A DNA stretch of 57,261 bases from Bacteroidaceae bacterium (GTDB lineage: Bacteria > Bacteroidota > Bacteroidia > Bacteroidales > Barnesiellaceae_A), in the NCBI GenBank assembly GCA_017531985.1, contig JAFXJY010000030.1:1-57261 (forward strand). The letters are read 5' to 3'. Each line of letters opens with the position of its first letter. Position 1 is the first letter of the stretch. The notes beneath the pieces are model-generated. The model did not search any database. It was given only the letters and a program-made list of their open reading frames with translations, and was not told the DNA's origin. The position numbers and the translations under genes are program-made. Below, one piece after another: positions 25,560 to 36,468 of this stretch.

Positions 25560-26480
25560 ATGAAAATTCTTGTTGCAACCGAGAAACCTTTTGCAGCTGT
25601 TGCCGTGAATGGTATTCGTGAGGTAATAGAGGCAGCCGGTGCTGAACTCGTATTGTTGGAAAAATATACAGAGAAGGCTCAACTTCTTGCAGCTGTTGCT
25701 GATGTTGATGGTATCATTATCCGTAGTGATAAAGTGGATGCTGAGGTACTTGATGCTGCTAAAAACTTGAAGATAGTTGTGCGTGCCGGTGCCGGTTATG
25801 ACAATGTTGACCTTGAAGCTGCTACTGCACACAATGTGTGTGTAATGAATACTCCCGGACAAAACTCGAATGCCGTTGCTGAGCTTGCTCTCGGTATGAT
25901 GGTTATGATGGCTCGTAACCAATATGACGGTACATCGGGTACTGAATTGAAGGGTAAGACATTGGGTATCCATGCCTTTGGTCAAGTGGGTCGCAATGTG
26001 GCTCGTATTGCCCAAGGTTTCGGTATGGAAGTATATGCATTCGACCCCTTCTGCCCCGCAGAGGCTATTGCAGCTGCCGGTGTTAAGCCCGTAGAGAGTG
26101 TTGAGGAGTTGTATCGTAACTGCCAATATGTATCGTTGCACATTCCCGCTACTGCCGAGACTAAGAACTCGATTAATTATTCACTCACTTCTATCATGCC
26201 CAAGGGTGCTATGCTCGTGAATACTGCTCGTAAAGAGGTTATCAACGAGGCTGACCTTGTTCGCATCATGGAAGATCGTGCCGACTTCCGTTACACATCG
26301 GATATCGCTCCTGCCAACCTTGATGAGTTGAAGGAGAAGTTTGGCAATCGTGTGTTTGCTACTCCCAAGAAGATGGGTGCTCAAACAGCCGAGGCCAATA
26401 TCAATGCCGGTATTGCTGCGGCTCACCAAACTATTGGTTTCCTCCGCGACGGTATTGAGAAATTCCGCGTGAATAAATAA
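25560..26480 (+). CDS. serA: D-3-phosphoglycerate dehydrogenase, short Lys-type
   Basis: 306 residues, the short form without ACT regulatory domain. It oxidises 3-phosphoglycerate to 3-phosphohydroxypyruvate, the substrate of SerC. Seen are IVVRAGAGYDNVD, the NAD motif GIHAFGQVGRNVA and VNTARKEVINE with the active-site Arg. The usual catalytic His block TPHxGAST is replaced by ATPKKMGAQTAEAN, with Lys in its place. Lys-type enzymes are, to my knowledge, known from Bacteroides and Entamoeba, so this is a lineage feature rather than damage. Lack of a regulatory domain implies that serine does not inhibit it through an ACT site. Confidence 0.94.
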   Translation: MKILVATEKPFAAVAVNGIREVIEAAGAELVLLEKYTEKAQLLAAVADVDGIIIRSDKVDAEVLDAAKNLKIVVRAGAGYDNVDLEAATAHNVCVMNTPGQNSNAVAELALGMMVMMARNQYDGTSGTELKGKTLGIHAFGQVGRNVARIAQGFGMEVYAFDPFCPAEAIAAAGVKPVESVEELYRNCQYVSLHIPATAETKNSINYSLTSIMPKGAMLVNTARKEVINEADLVRIMEDRADFRYTSDIAPANLDELKEKFGNRVFATPKKMGAQTAEANINAGIAAAHQTIGFLRDGIEKFRVNK

Positions 26481-26520
26481 TAAATAAGTTTTTATATAAG
26501 TAGTAATTAAGGTGATTATA

Positions 26521-26558
26521 TTGAGGCTTGGGCTGTGGTAGTTCGAGCCTCAATTTTT
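26521..26558 (+). terminator. Intrinsic terminator after serA
   Basis: TTGAGGCT (26521-26528) pairs with AGCCTCAA (26546-26553), directly followed by TTTTTATT. This has both stem and T-run of a Rho-independent terminator. Confidence 0.75.
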
Positions 26559-26659
26559 ATTGTAAGGGTGATGTGTTGAGTGTGAGGGGCTGTAATGAGT
26601 CGAAATTTGATGTATGTCAAAAAATGAACGTTATTCTATTAGATTGAATGATAAATTGC

Positions 26660-26667
26660 TATATTTG
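26660..26667 (+). promoter_or_regulatory. -7 element upstream of the subtilisin gene
   Basis: TATATTTG matches TAnnTTTG exactly; a -33 element is not clear. A start of transcription near 26674 would fall at the upstream ATG (26675), which supports 26699 as the true translation start. Confidence 0.5.
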
Positions 26668-26698
26668 TGCCAAAATGATTGTAAAAGTAAAAAATAAT

Positions 26699-28903
26699 AT
26701 GAAAAGAGTTTGGTTAATGTTAGTGATGGTGTTGTGTGTGATGATGAGTGTGGCAACACCTACTATGGATCGTAGCAAGTTGTCGGGCTATTTAGTTGAG
26801 TTGTTGTCGTGTGAGGGTGCATGTGACAGAATGAATGCATCAGGAAGCTCGCGAGGCAGCAATAGAGTGATGGCACTTGTTGCGTTGAATGAAGATTGTG
26901 ATGTAGAGGATGTGTTTGAAAGGTATGGATGCGTGCCGGAAGATAAAGTGGGCAGGGTGTATATAGTATGGATACCGTTGAACCGTCTTGCCTCGATGTC
27001 GCTTGATGATGCCGTGGAACGGATAGAAGCTGAGCGTATGCCACGAAATGCAATGGATGTGTCGCATGGTTATGTGAATAGTAGTGATGTGTATGAGGGG
27101 GTAAATCTGCCCCATGCATTTAGAGGAGAAGGTGTCGTGTCGGGAATTTTTGATAGTTTCTATGATTTTACACATCCTGCATTTTATGATGAGAGTGGGA
27201 AACTGCGGGTTGAATATTATTATGATTTCAAGTGTAAGAATGAGAATGGTACGATGGGCAGAGCGTGGGAGTCGCCTGATGAGATAGAGAAACTTGAACA
27301 CTCTCAAAACACTTATAATCAGTCGCATGGAACACATGTGGCAGGTATTATGGCAGGAAGTGCTGTAAACGGGAAATATATGGGAATGGCTCCAGAGAGT
27401 GATATTTATTTGGTAGATTTCAATTCGGATAGAGCGGATTTTGAATCGTCGGAACATACGTCGGCGACAGCAGTATTGGGTTTTAAGCGAATATTTGATA
27501 GAGCGGCATCGGAGGGAAAACCTTGTGTTGTAAATTTCAGTAGTTGTGAGAGTGTCACAATTGCCCGCCAGCGAATACTTGAAGGCGAGGCTCTCTCGGA
27601 GCTGGTAGGGCCGGGTAAAATCATAGTTGCCGCAGCAGGAAATATGGGTCATAATGCTTCTTATATGGAGAAGCCCGCAGATGTTTATCAGGCCGGTGTG
27701 GGAATAGTCAATGGTGTGGGTGGAGGTGCATATATAGATGTAGATATTGTTACACCGGGAAGCCAGCGAGTGCGATTTGACTTTCTGGGAGTGAGATTGA
27801 CCGGCTCTACGATTGAGGGAACGTTGTCCTTTACGACTGATAGTATAGATGGACTGCGAGGCGATACTTGTGTGTTGCGTACTACGGTGAGTATGGGTGA
27901 GGTGCAGCTTAAAGTGTATAAGAGTAGTTATAGTGATAGTAGGGGTGATGTGTATCATGTAGATGGATTGATGCCTAACATGGCATATCTGATGTTGTGT
28001 GGAGCGACTTGCCTCTTGACGGGTGATAGTCCTGCATGGTTGTATAGTGACTTGTTTTATAGTCCGTTTGTCAATATAGATGGAGTTCCCGAGTATAGTT
28101 TTGCTATTGATGGATATTCGGTATCGTGGCCTGCTACGTTGCCTTTTATTGTTGCAGTGGGTGCAACCGATTATAATAGTGTGTTTACCAATCTTGATGG
28201 AGAAGTAAATGATGATATGTTGATGTTTGAGGCCGATAACCGAGGAGAGATAGCCAAGTTTTCATCGAAAGGTCCTACGTTTGATGGTCTTATAAAGCCG
28301 GATGTAGTAGCACCCGGGATGAACATAAAGGCGGCGTATAATAGTTTTTCGGCAGATTATGCTAATGAGCAGAAGAGTCTTGTAGACAAGGTTGAGAGAG
28401 CCGGAAAGGATTACTACTACATGGCTCAGTCAGGGACGTCTATGGCTTCGCCGATAGTGGCAGGAGCTGTTGCTTTATGGTTGCAAGCCAATCCCAATCT
28501 TACTCCATCAGATGTACTTGAAGTGTTGTCTCACTGTTGTACTCACCCCGATGCCGATATGACTTATCCTAACTCGGTGTATGGTCATGGTCAGATAGAT
28601 GTGTATAAGGGGTTGCTGTATGTATTGGGTGCATTGAACAGTGTGCCTTCGTTGTATGATTATCAACCACGCAAGGCTCGTTTTGTTGTGTCAGATAATG
28701 AATTGCGAGTAGTGCTGAGTGAGGGGTGTGTTGTACGAGAGGAGACGATGAGGGTCTTGATTTATGATCTTAATGGGGTGCTTGTGAAGCAGTCGTGTGG
28801 AAGCCTGATAGATATATCTCAATTGCCTGAGGGTGTGTATGTAGTACAGTTGGATACGGGTAGTGTAGAGGCGACCGGCTCGACATTGATAAGAGTTGAT
28901 TGA
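26699..28903 (+). CDS. Secreted subtilisin-like serine protease with T9SS sorting domain
   Basis: 734 residues. A signal peptide (MKRVWLMLVMVLCVMMSVA) and a prodomain-like segment precede an S8 peptidase domain. The catalytic triad is D152 in SGIFDSFYDFTHP, H210 in SHGTHVAGIMAG and S581 in SGTSMASPIVAGA. A long insertion of about 200 residues lies between the His and the Asn/Ser parts. The last 80 or so residues form a T9SS type A-like sorting domain, with VLIYDLNGVLVKQS and LPEGVYVVQL. It is therefore predicted to cross the outer membrane by type IX secretion. The protein ends in VD rather than the commoner basic residue. It is monocistronic, with a terminator upstream. Confidence 0.9.
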   Translation: MKRVWLMLVMVLCVMMSVATPTMDRSKLSGYLVELLSCEGACDRMNASGSSRGSNRVMALVALNEDCDVEDVFERYGCVPEDKVGRVYIVWIPLNRLASMSLDDAVERIEAERMPRNAMDVSHGYVNSSDVYEGVNLPHAFRGEGVVSGIFDSFYDFTHPAFYDESGKLRVEYYYDFKCKNENGTMGRAWESPDEIEKLEHSQNTYNQSHGTHVAGIMAGSAVNGKYMGMAPESDIYLVDFNSDRADFESSEHTSATAVLGFKRIFDRAASEGKPCVVNFSSCESVTIARQRILEGEALSELVGPGKIIVAAAGNMGHNASYMEKPADVYQAGVGIVNGVGGGAYIDVDIVTPGSQRVRFDFLGVRLTGSTIEGTLSFTTDSIDGLRGDTCVLRTTVSMGEVQLKVYKSSYSDSRGDVYHVDGLMPNMAYLMLCGATCLLTGDSPAWLYSDLFYSPFVNIDGVPEYSFAIDGYSVSWPATLPFIVAVGATDYNSVFTNLDGEVNDDMLMFEADNRGEIAKFSSKGPTFDGLIKPDVVAPGMNIKAAYNSFSADYANEQKSLVDKVERAGKDYYYMAQSGTSMASPIVAGAVALWLQANPNLTPSDVLEVLSHCCTHPDADMTYPNSVYGHGQIDVYKGLLYVLGALNSVPSLYDYQPRKARFVVSDNELRVVLSEGCVVREETMRVLIYDLNGVLVKQSCGSLIDISQLPEGVYVVQLDTGSVEATGSTLIRVD

Positions 28904-29392
28904 AGATGTGTTCTATAAATTGGTAGATAAGTTCATCGATGTCGGCAGGTTTTATTTCGGTCGTTTTTGATTGTTGCATATTTCTGATTTTCATCCAATT
29001 GCATGCTTGTATTGTGCCTTCATGGGGAATCGTCTTACAATAATCTAATCTTCAAAACCGACTAGCTCTCGTAGATAGAACCCACCAAAGGTGTGTATAT
29101 GAGTATTTAGACTTGTATGAAACAAAAATCTACCCTTGTTGCTGTGATGTGACAGGGGTAGATTTTGTGTGTAGAATGTTATGTGTCTCTGTTTTAGGGG
29201 CTGTTTTGAATTTTATTTAATTGGTTAGTTCGTTGTTGCAAAAAAAATAATTTCGGATTTTTTGAGACTCTTTTCGGCATCATTTTATCTGAAATATGCC
29301 GGTAAAAGCGGGCTATTACCAGCATATTCCCAAAGAAAATCTATACGAAAATCAGTTCTCAAATAATAAGGAAATAAAATTCAAATAGCTTC
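28904..29392. other. Convergent intergenic region with no recognised gene
   Basis: 489 bases between the subtilisin gene and the HerA-like gene. It holds one strong bidirectional hairpin (29125-29166) and a 30-codon frame at 29296-29388 (+) that starts MPVKAGYYQHIPKENLYEN and stops just before the next gene. That frame is too short to judge and has an in-frame stop immediately upstream; it may be the tail of a lost gene. The rest shows nothing I can name. Confidence 0.5.
29125..29166. terminator. Bidirectional terminator between convergent genes
   Basis: AAAATCTACCC (29125-29135) is complementary to GGGTAGATTTT (29156-29166); inner bases TTGT and ACAG extend the stem with a wobble. A-run before and T-run after let it work on both strands, serving the subtilisin gene (+) and the HerA-like gene (-). 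Confidence 0.7.
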
Positions 29393-30955
29393 TTATTTGA
29401 TGATTTTTTTGATGGCTGTGTTTACGATTTTGCGGGTTGCTGTATTGGTGGCCGATCGAGTGGCTTTTTCTAATGCGTTTTTAGAACCTGAGCCGAATAG
29501 TGACTTGGCGAGCGAGTTGCCAAGACTACGCACGAAACTTGTGGCAGCTGCACCGATAATGGTGCCGAGTATGCCACGACCGATGCTGCTTTCTTGCTTG
29601 TTGTCGGGTTGCTTGGTGGTGCGTTTGTTATTTCTCTCTTCGGAGAGTTCTTGTTCCTGTGAATCTTGCTCGTTGTCTTGTGTGAGGATTTCGTAGGCAC
29701 TCTCGCGATCAATGGCCCTGTCGTAGGCTTTTATGTGTTGGGGGTCGGCATTGAGGCAATCGAGGCGTTGTCCGTCGGTAATGGCACCTATCTGGCTGAG
29801 GGGGAATAGGATCTTGGCACGTTGGACAACAGATGGAGCACCGTTCTCGTCGAGGAGAGATACGAGGGCTTCGCCTGTACCGAGTTGTGTAATGGCTTCG
29901 TCTGTTGAGAAGTCGGGGTTTGCTCGGAAGGTCTGAGCAGCGGCACGAACAGCCTTTTGGTCTTTGGGAGTAAAGGCACGCAGTGCATGCTGAATGCGGT
30001 TGCCGAGTTGTCCGAGTATCTCTTCGGGGATGTCGGTGGGTGATTGTGTGACGAAATATACGCCTACACCTTTGGAGCGAATGAGACGTACTACTTGTTC
30101 GATTTTTTCAACAAGAGCCTTGGATGTGTCCTTGAAGAGCATGTGTGCTTCGTCGAAGAAGAATGCCAACTTGGGTTGGGGGCAGTCGCCAACTTCGGGT
30201 AGGTTCTCATATAGCTCGGAGAGTAGCCACAGTAGGAATGTGGAGTAGAGCTTGGGATTGAGCATGAGTCGGTCGGCTGCGAGTACATTCATGATGCCTC
30301 GATTGTTGTGTGTCTCTAAGAGGTTGTTGATGTCGAATGTAGGTTCGCCAAAGAATTTGTCACCACCTTCGCTTTCTAAGGCAAGTAATGCACGTTGTAT
30401 AGCACCGATGGAGGCTGATGAGATGTTGCCGTACTCGGTAGTGTATTGTTTGGCATTCTTGGCAACGTGGTCGAGCATGAGACGTAGGTCTTTGATGTCG
30501 ATGAGCAGAAGGTTGTTGTCGTCGGCGATGCGGAATGTTATGTTGAGGATGCCTGTCTGAGTCTCGTTGAGTTGCAGAAGTCGGGCAAGGAGTTGCGGAC
30601 CCATCTCGCTGATGGTTGTACGCATGGCGTGTCCCCTTTCGCCGAAAACATCGAAAAATCGGACCGGGCAACCTTCGAATCGGGGGTTGTCGATGTTAAA
30701 TTCGGTGCAACGTTTTTCGATAAAATTGTTCATTTTTCCGGCTTGACTGATACCCGATAGGTCACCTTTCATGTCGGCCATGAAGCAAGGTATGCCGGCT
30801 TGTGAAAAAGTCTCGGCGAGAACTTGCAGTGTGACAGTCTTGCCCGTTCCGGTAGCTCCGGCTATGAGTCCATGACGGTTGGCCATGTCTCCTTGCAGGT
30901 ATATTGCACCCGATGGTGCGTGTGCTATGTATAGTCGGTTGTCGGTTGTAAGCAT
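29393..30955 (-). CDS. HerA-like ATPase of the DUF853 (YjgR) family
   Basis: 520 residues. Walker A is AGATGTGKTVTLQV near residue 36; Walker B is LAFFFDEAHMLF near 267; VYFVTQSPTDIPEEIL holds the sensor/Arg-finger region. The domain order and the block FMADMKGDLSGIS are those of the DUF853 group, relatives of the HerA/FtsK DNA translocases, with E. coli YjgR as reference; cellular role is unclear. The C-terminal 90 residues are a charged linker followed by a Gly/Ala-rich amphipathic tail (GRGILGTIIGAAAT). The gene lies 39 bases after the thioredoxin stop and likely shares its transcript. Confidence 0.85.
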   Translation of the reverse strand: MLTTDNRLYIAHAPSGAIYLQGDMANRHGLIAGATGTGKTVTLQVLAETFSQAGIPCFMADMKGDLSGISQAGKMNNFIEKRCTEFNIDNPRFEGCPVRFFDVFGERGHAMRTTISEMGPQLLARLLQLNETQTGILNITFRIADDNNLLLIDIKDLRLMLDHVAKNAKQYTTEYGNISSASIGAIQRALLALESEGGDKFFGEPTFDINNLLETHNNRGIMNVLAADRLMLNPKLYSTFLLWLLSELYENLPEVGDCPQPKLAFFFDEAHMLFKDTSKALVEKIEQVVRLIRSKGVGVYFVTQSPTDIPEEILGQLGNRIQHALRAFTPKDQKAVRAAAQTFRANPDFSTDEAITQLGTGEALVSLLDENGAPSVVQRAKILFPLSQIGAITDGQRLDCLNADPQHIKAYDRAIDRESAYEILTQDNEQDSQEQELSEERNNKRTTKQPDNKQESSIGRGILGTIIGAAATSFVRSLGNSLAKSLFGSGSKNALEKATRSATNTATRKIVNTAIKKIIK

Positions 30956-30980
30956 GGTGTTATGGTTGAGAGAGTGTTTG

Positions 30981-31006
30981 ATTACTTGGATGTATTACTT
31001 GGATGT
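30981..31006. repeat. 13-base tandem duplication over a stop codon
   Basis: ATTACTTGGATGT occurs twice in direct succession (30981-30993 and 30994-31006). The stop codon of the thioredoxin gene lies at the junction. The duplicate repeats the coding sequence for the last residues, so it looks like a recent slippage event. Confidence 0.8.
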
Positions 31007-31429
31007 ATTGAGTAGTCGGGTGGTGATGATTTCATCGAGTTGTTCAACGGAGAGTGAGCCTGTGTGGCTGTTTATCTCTTGTGTGTCGATGAACAGTATG
31101 TATGGTATGCTTCTAATGCCGAAGAATGAGGCGAGGCCGGCATTTTGAGGGTTGTCGATGTCGATCTTGTAGATGATAATTTGTTCTTTGTATCTGTCGG
31201 CAACGGTAGCAAGGTTCTTTCCGAGTATACGACATGGACCACACCAGTCGGCATAGAAGTCGATGATGCAGGGCTTGTCGCCCTTGTATGTGAATTGCTC
31301 GGGTGAGTTCTTATAGTCCCACACTTGGTTGATGAAGTCGTTTTCGTTGATGTTGACGATGTTCTGAGCAAGTGTAAGTTGTCCGATGCTTGCTATTGTA
31401 ATGATGGCTGTGATAATGAATGATTTCAT
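30995..31429 (-). CDS. Exported thioredoxin-fold protein
   Basis: 144 residues. A cleavable signal peptide (MKSFIITAIITIASIGQLTL, cut near AQN) is followed by a thioredoxin domain with active site WCGPC in DFYADWCGPCRILG and the cis-Pro block IRSIPYILF. Probably periplasmic and used for disulfide reduction or exchange. The WCGPC form is thioredoxin-like rather than DsbA-like. The 3' end lies in a 13-base tandem duplication. A -7 element TAACTTTG (31479-31486, minus) is 50 bases upstream. Confidence 0.9.
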   Translation of the reverse strand: MKSFIITAIITIASIGQLTLAQNIVNINENDFINQVWDYKNSPEQFTYKGDKPCIIDFYADWCGPCRILGKNLATVADRYKEQIIIYKIDIDNPQNAGLASFFGIRSIPYILFIDTQEINSHTGSLSVEQLDEIITTRLLNTSK

Positions 31430-31478
31430 GTTGTAAAAAAAATTAGGTGTTGTTGTGAAATTGTGTATTTGTTGTGTA

Positions 31479-31486
31479 CAAAGTTA
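31479..31486 (-). promoter_or_regulatory. -7 element upstream of the exported thioredoxin
   Basis: TAACTTTG on the minus strand matches TAnnTTTG exactly; the -33 element is weak (TTTC about 19 bases upstream). It probably drives the thioredoxin and HerA-like genes. Confidence 0.5.
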
Positions 31487-31570
31487 ATATAATATGTGTA
31501 ATAATGAAAGTTGTGTTTGATTAATTACGAATTAATATCATTTTTTTTGTGGTGTGGGTGAGGGTGTGAC

Positions 31571-31604
31571 GAAAAAAAACGAGAGGTTGTGTGCAGCCTC
31601 TCGT
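31571..31604 (-). terminator. Intrinsic terminator of the SNF transporter gene
   Basis: On the minus strand ACGAGAGG and CCTCTCGT (31597-31604 and 31579-31586) form a stem, extended inward by three more pairs to a 4-base loop, followed by eight T. A textbook Rho-independent terminator 24 bases after the stop. Confidence 0.85.
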
Positions 31605-31627
31605 TGTGTAGTGGATATTGTTGAGTC

Positions 31628-32968
31628 TTATAAGATACCTATTCCTTTGAGGAAGATGTAGAGGATGAGAATGGGGGCAATGTAGCGGACGAGGATGAAT
31701 AGGAAGGGGACAATTTTGCCGGGAAGTTTGCCATAGTTGGTAATTTCTTCGCGGAAGAATTGAGGCTTCATGACCCATCCGACGAATATACAGGTGAAAA
31801 GTCCCCCCAGTGGTAGGAGAATGTTGGCTGAGCCGTAGTCGTAGATGTCGAATGTTGAAGTGAACTGCTTACCAAGGAAGTTGAAGTCGAATGTTACGAG
31901 CAGAGTGATGAGGCTCAGTACGATGGTGATGGCTGTTGTTGTGTATGTGGCTGCCTTGCGTGACATCTTGTGTTCCTCGGCGAGGTAGGCAGTGATTACT
32001 TCGTGGAATGAAATGGTGGATGTTAGTGCAGCCAATCCGATGAGGATGAAGAAGATGGCCGACCATACGGTGGCAAGTGGCATGTCTTTGAAAATCTCGG
32101 GCAGTGTGATGAATATGAGGCTGGGACCTTCGGTGGGTTCGAGTCCGGCACTGAATACAGCCGGGAAGATAACGAGTCCGGCAAGAGTTGCCACGAATAG
32201 AGTGAGAAGAGATACGCTGAGCGAAGTGCCTATGAGATTGGTTTTTTCATTGAAGTAGGAGGCGTAAGTGACCATGCATCCCATACCCACCGAGAGCGAG
32301 AAGAAGGCTTGTCCGGCTGCGGTGAAGAGGGTGTCGGCTGAGAATGCTTGGGCAAAGTCGGGTGTGAGGAAGAAGCGGTATCCATCGGCAGCACCGGGCA
32401 TGAAAGCAACGCGTATGGCCATGAGAATGAGAATGATGAAGAGTATGGGCATCATGATGTTGGATGCCTTTTCGATACCTTTTTCTACACCACGAGCAAT
32501 GATGAAGTGAGTGAGTAGGATGAAGATGAGGGTGTAGACGATAGGCCAAGGTGATGCTGTGAATTGTGCATATTGTTGGGCAAAAGATATGTCGCTGTTG
32601 TAGAGTGAGCCGTTGATGGAGTTGACTAAGTAGTCGAGAGACCAACCGGCAATGACGTAATAGTATCCTGAGATGAATAAGGCACAAAGTATGCCGTTGA
32701 ATCCGAGAATTTGCCACGGCTTGGAAAGCTGACGGAATCCGCCGACGGCATTTTTGTGCGTGCGTCGTCCGACGGCAAATTCGCACAGCATCACCGGAAT
32801 GGCAATGATGAGTACACAAAGGAGATATACGAGGAGGAATGCAGCACCACCGTGTTCGCCGGCTAAGTAGGGGAATCGCCAGATGCTACCCAATCCTATT
32901 GCACTACCTGCTGCAACAAGGATTGCACTGAGTTTGCCTCCGAAAGAGGCTCTTTTTTCGTTGCTCAT
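31628..32968 (-). CDS. Sodium-dependent transporter of the SNF (neurotransmitter:sodium symporter) family
   Basis: 446 residues with about eleven or twelve membrane helices. The N-terminal signature AAGSAIGLGSIWRFPYLAGE with the unwound helix-1 Na-binding segment is diagnostic of LeuT-like transporters, which take up amino acids or related compounds with Na+. Helix 6 has QAFFSLSVGMGCMVTYASYF, also typical. The substrate cannot be deduced. Flanked by its own promoter element and terminator, so it is a single-gene unit. Confidence 0.92.
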   Translation of the reverse strand: MSNEKRASFGGKLSAILVAAGSAIGLGSIWRFPYLAGEHGGAAFLLVYLLCVLIIAIPVMLCEFAVGRRTHKNAVGGFRQLSKPWQILGFNGILCALFISGYYYVIAGWSLDYLVNSINGSLYNSDISFAQQYAQFTASPWPIVYTLIFILLTHFIIARGVEKGIEKASNIMMPILFIILILMAIRVAFMPGAADGYRFFLTPDFAQAFSADTLFTAAGQAFFSLSVGMGCMVTYASYFNEKTNLIGTSLSVSLLTLFVATLAGLVIFPAVFSAGLEPTEGPSLIFITLPEIFKDMPLATVWSAIFFILIGLAALTSTISFHEVITAYLAEEHKMSRKAATYTTTAITIVLSLITLLVTFDFNFLGKQFTSTFDIYDYGSANILLPLGGLFTCIFVGWVMKPQFFREEITNYGKLPGKIVPFLFILVRYIAPILILYIFLKGIGIL

Positions 32969-32998
32969 AGTTTGATTAAGTTGTAAAAATTAGTAGTG

Positions 32999-33006
32999 CA
33001 AAGTTA
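32999..33006 (-). promoter_or_regulatory. -7 element upstream of the SNF transporter
   Basis: TAACTTTG on the minus strand is an exact TAnnTTTG match 30 bases before the start codon; no clear -33 element is seen. Confidence 0.5.
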
Positions 33007-33041
33007 CGAATAAAAGTTGAACGGTGGTGATGTGTGGGGGT

Positions 33042-33079
33042 AAAAAAATGCAGCAGGATGCTTTGAGCAATCCTGCTGC
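33042..33079 (-). terminator. Intrinsic terminator downstream of the GH97 gene
   Basis: GCAGCAGGAT (33050-33059) and ATCCTGCTGC (33070-33079) form a perfect 10-base stem; on the minus strand it is followed by ATTTTTTTA. It lies about 115 bases after the GH97 stop. Confidence 0.8.
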
Positions 33080-33194
33080 CTGCGATTAAAAAACCTTGTG
33101 TTAAACTTCATCTTACCAGTGGGCTTGTAGGAGTGTTATAGCGGTGCTATGTGTCGCCCATGAGCCTTATATGGGTGTGGATGATAGTTTTGTG

Positions 33195-35375
<2,181 letters not shown>

Positions 35376-35427
35376 TTATAGTTTGAGATTAGATTATCAA
35401 TAATAAATGTTGCTTGGCAACGAGAAG

Positions 35428-36468
35428 TTATTGTTCGACGATTTTAGCCAAGTAGATGATGACGGGGAAGTGGTCGCTGTAACCATTGAGGTATCGACCT
35501 TGTGCGTGGGTGCGTTTGGGGTATCCCTTGTACTTTCCGTTGTCTTGGCGTAGGAAGTCTTTGTTGAAGATTTCGGATTTGAAGTATTTGAGAGTCGAAC
35601 GGTCTTTGCCTACCAGATTGGCTGAAACAATCATTTGGTCGAAAAGGTTCCATTTACCTTGGTATCCGAGCGTGCCGAATCCTTCGTCGTAAAGTTTCCA
35701 CATGGTGTTGAAGTATCCACCATCGGTTACTTTGTCTTGTTCTTTAACAGCACCGAGTACTTCGCAGCAGCTTTTGTTGTTGGGGTCGTCGTTGAGGTCG
35801 CCCATGATAATGACTTTGGAATGAGGATTGGCTGCCAAAACCGAGTCGGCGAGTTGCTTGGAAAGGAGAGCAGCAGCTTCACGACTGGGTCTTGATTTTT
35901 TCTCGCCACCGAGACGTGAAGGCCAGTGGTTGACGATGATGTGAACCGGTTCTCCGGCGAGTTGTCCGCTGACGAGTAGTTGGTCGCGAGTGAGTCGGTC
36001 AGGGTCGTGCTTGAAAACGAGTCGTACACTGATAGCGGTGTCGACTGTAAATTGGTCGCGGTCGTATATCATGCCTACGTCGACACCACGACGGTCGGGG
36101 CTGTCGAAGTGTACGATGTCGTAGTTGCGGCTGGCGAGTTCACCGGTCTTGATAAGGTCTTCGAGGACTTGACGATTTTCTATTTCGCTTACACCGATAA
36201 CGGCTGGACCTTGCGGACAGAACTTGTCGGTGGCAAGTTTGCTGATGGTGTAGGCCAGATTTTCGAGTTTGTTTTTATATTTCAATGCCCCCCATCGATA
36301 AGTACCATTGGGTAGAAATTCTTCGTCGTTGGTGTTGGGGTCGTTGATGGTATCAAACAAGTTCTCGAGATTGTAGAATGCTACCGAGTAGACGGCAACC
36401 TTGTGCTGAGCGAAGGCGGTACATGTGACCAAGATGCTCAAAATCAGTGCGATGGTTATTTTTTTCAT
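35428..36468 (-). CDS. Secreted endonuclease/exonuclease/phosphatase (EEP) family protein
   Basis: 346 residues. Signal peptide MKKITIALILSILVTCTAFA is followed by an EEP (DNase I-like) domain with all key blocks: FYNLENLFD, GVSEIENRQVLEDL (metal Glu), RRGVDVGMIYD, VNHWPSRLGG (catalytic His), IMGDLNDDP and GYSDHFPVII (final Asp-His). The NHWPSR block resembles that of extracellular nucleases such as ExeM-like proteins. It should cut nucleic acids or phosphoesters outside the cytoplasm. It is divergent from the TonB-dependent receptor operon across a 332-base gap, a pairing that suggests a joint role. Confidence 0.85.
   Translation of the reverse strand: MKKITIALILSILVTCTAFAQHKVAVYSVAFYNLENLFDTINDPNTNDEEFLPNGTYRWGALKYKNKLENLAYTISKLATDKFCPQGPAVIGVSEIENRQVLEDLIKTGELASRNYDIVHFDSPDRRGVDVGMIYDRDQFTVDTAISVRLVFKHDPDRLTRDQLLVSGQLAGEPVHIIVNHWPSRLGGEKKSRPSREAAALLSKQLADSVLAANPHSKVIIMGDLNDDPNNKSCCEVLGAVKEQDKVTDGGYFNTMWKLYDEGFGTLGYQGKWNLFDQMIVSANLVGKDRSTLKYFKSEIFNKDFLRQDNGKYKGYPKRTHAQGRYLNGYSDHFPVIIYLAKIVEQ

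Noticed and set aside
26840..27958. Minus-strand open frame of 372 codons
   Set aside because: Antisense to the subtilisin gene, which has an intact catalytic triad.
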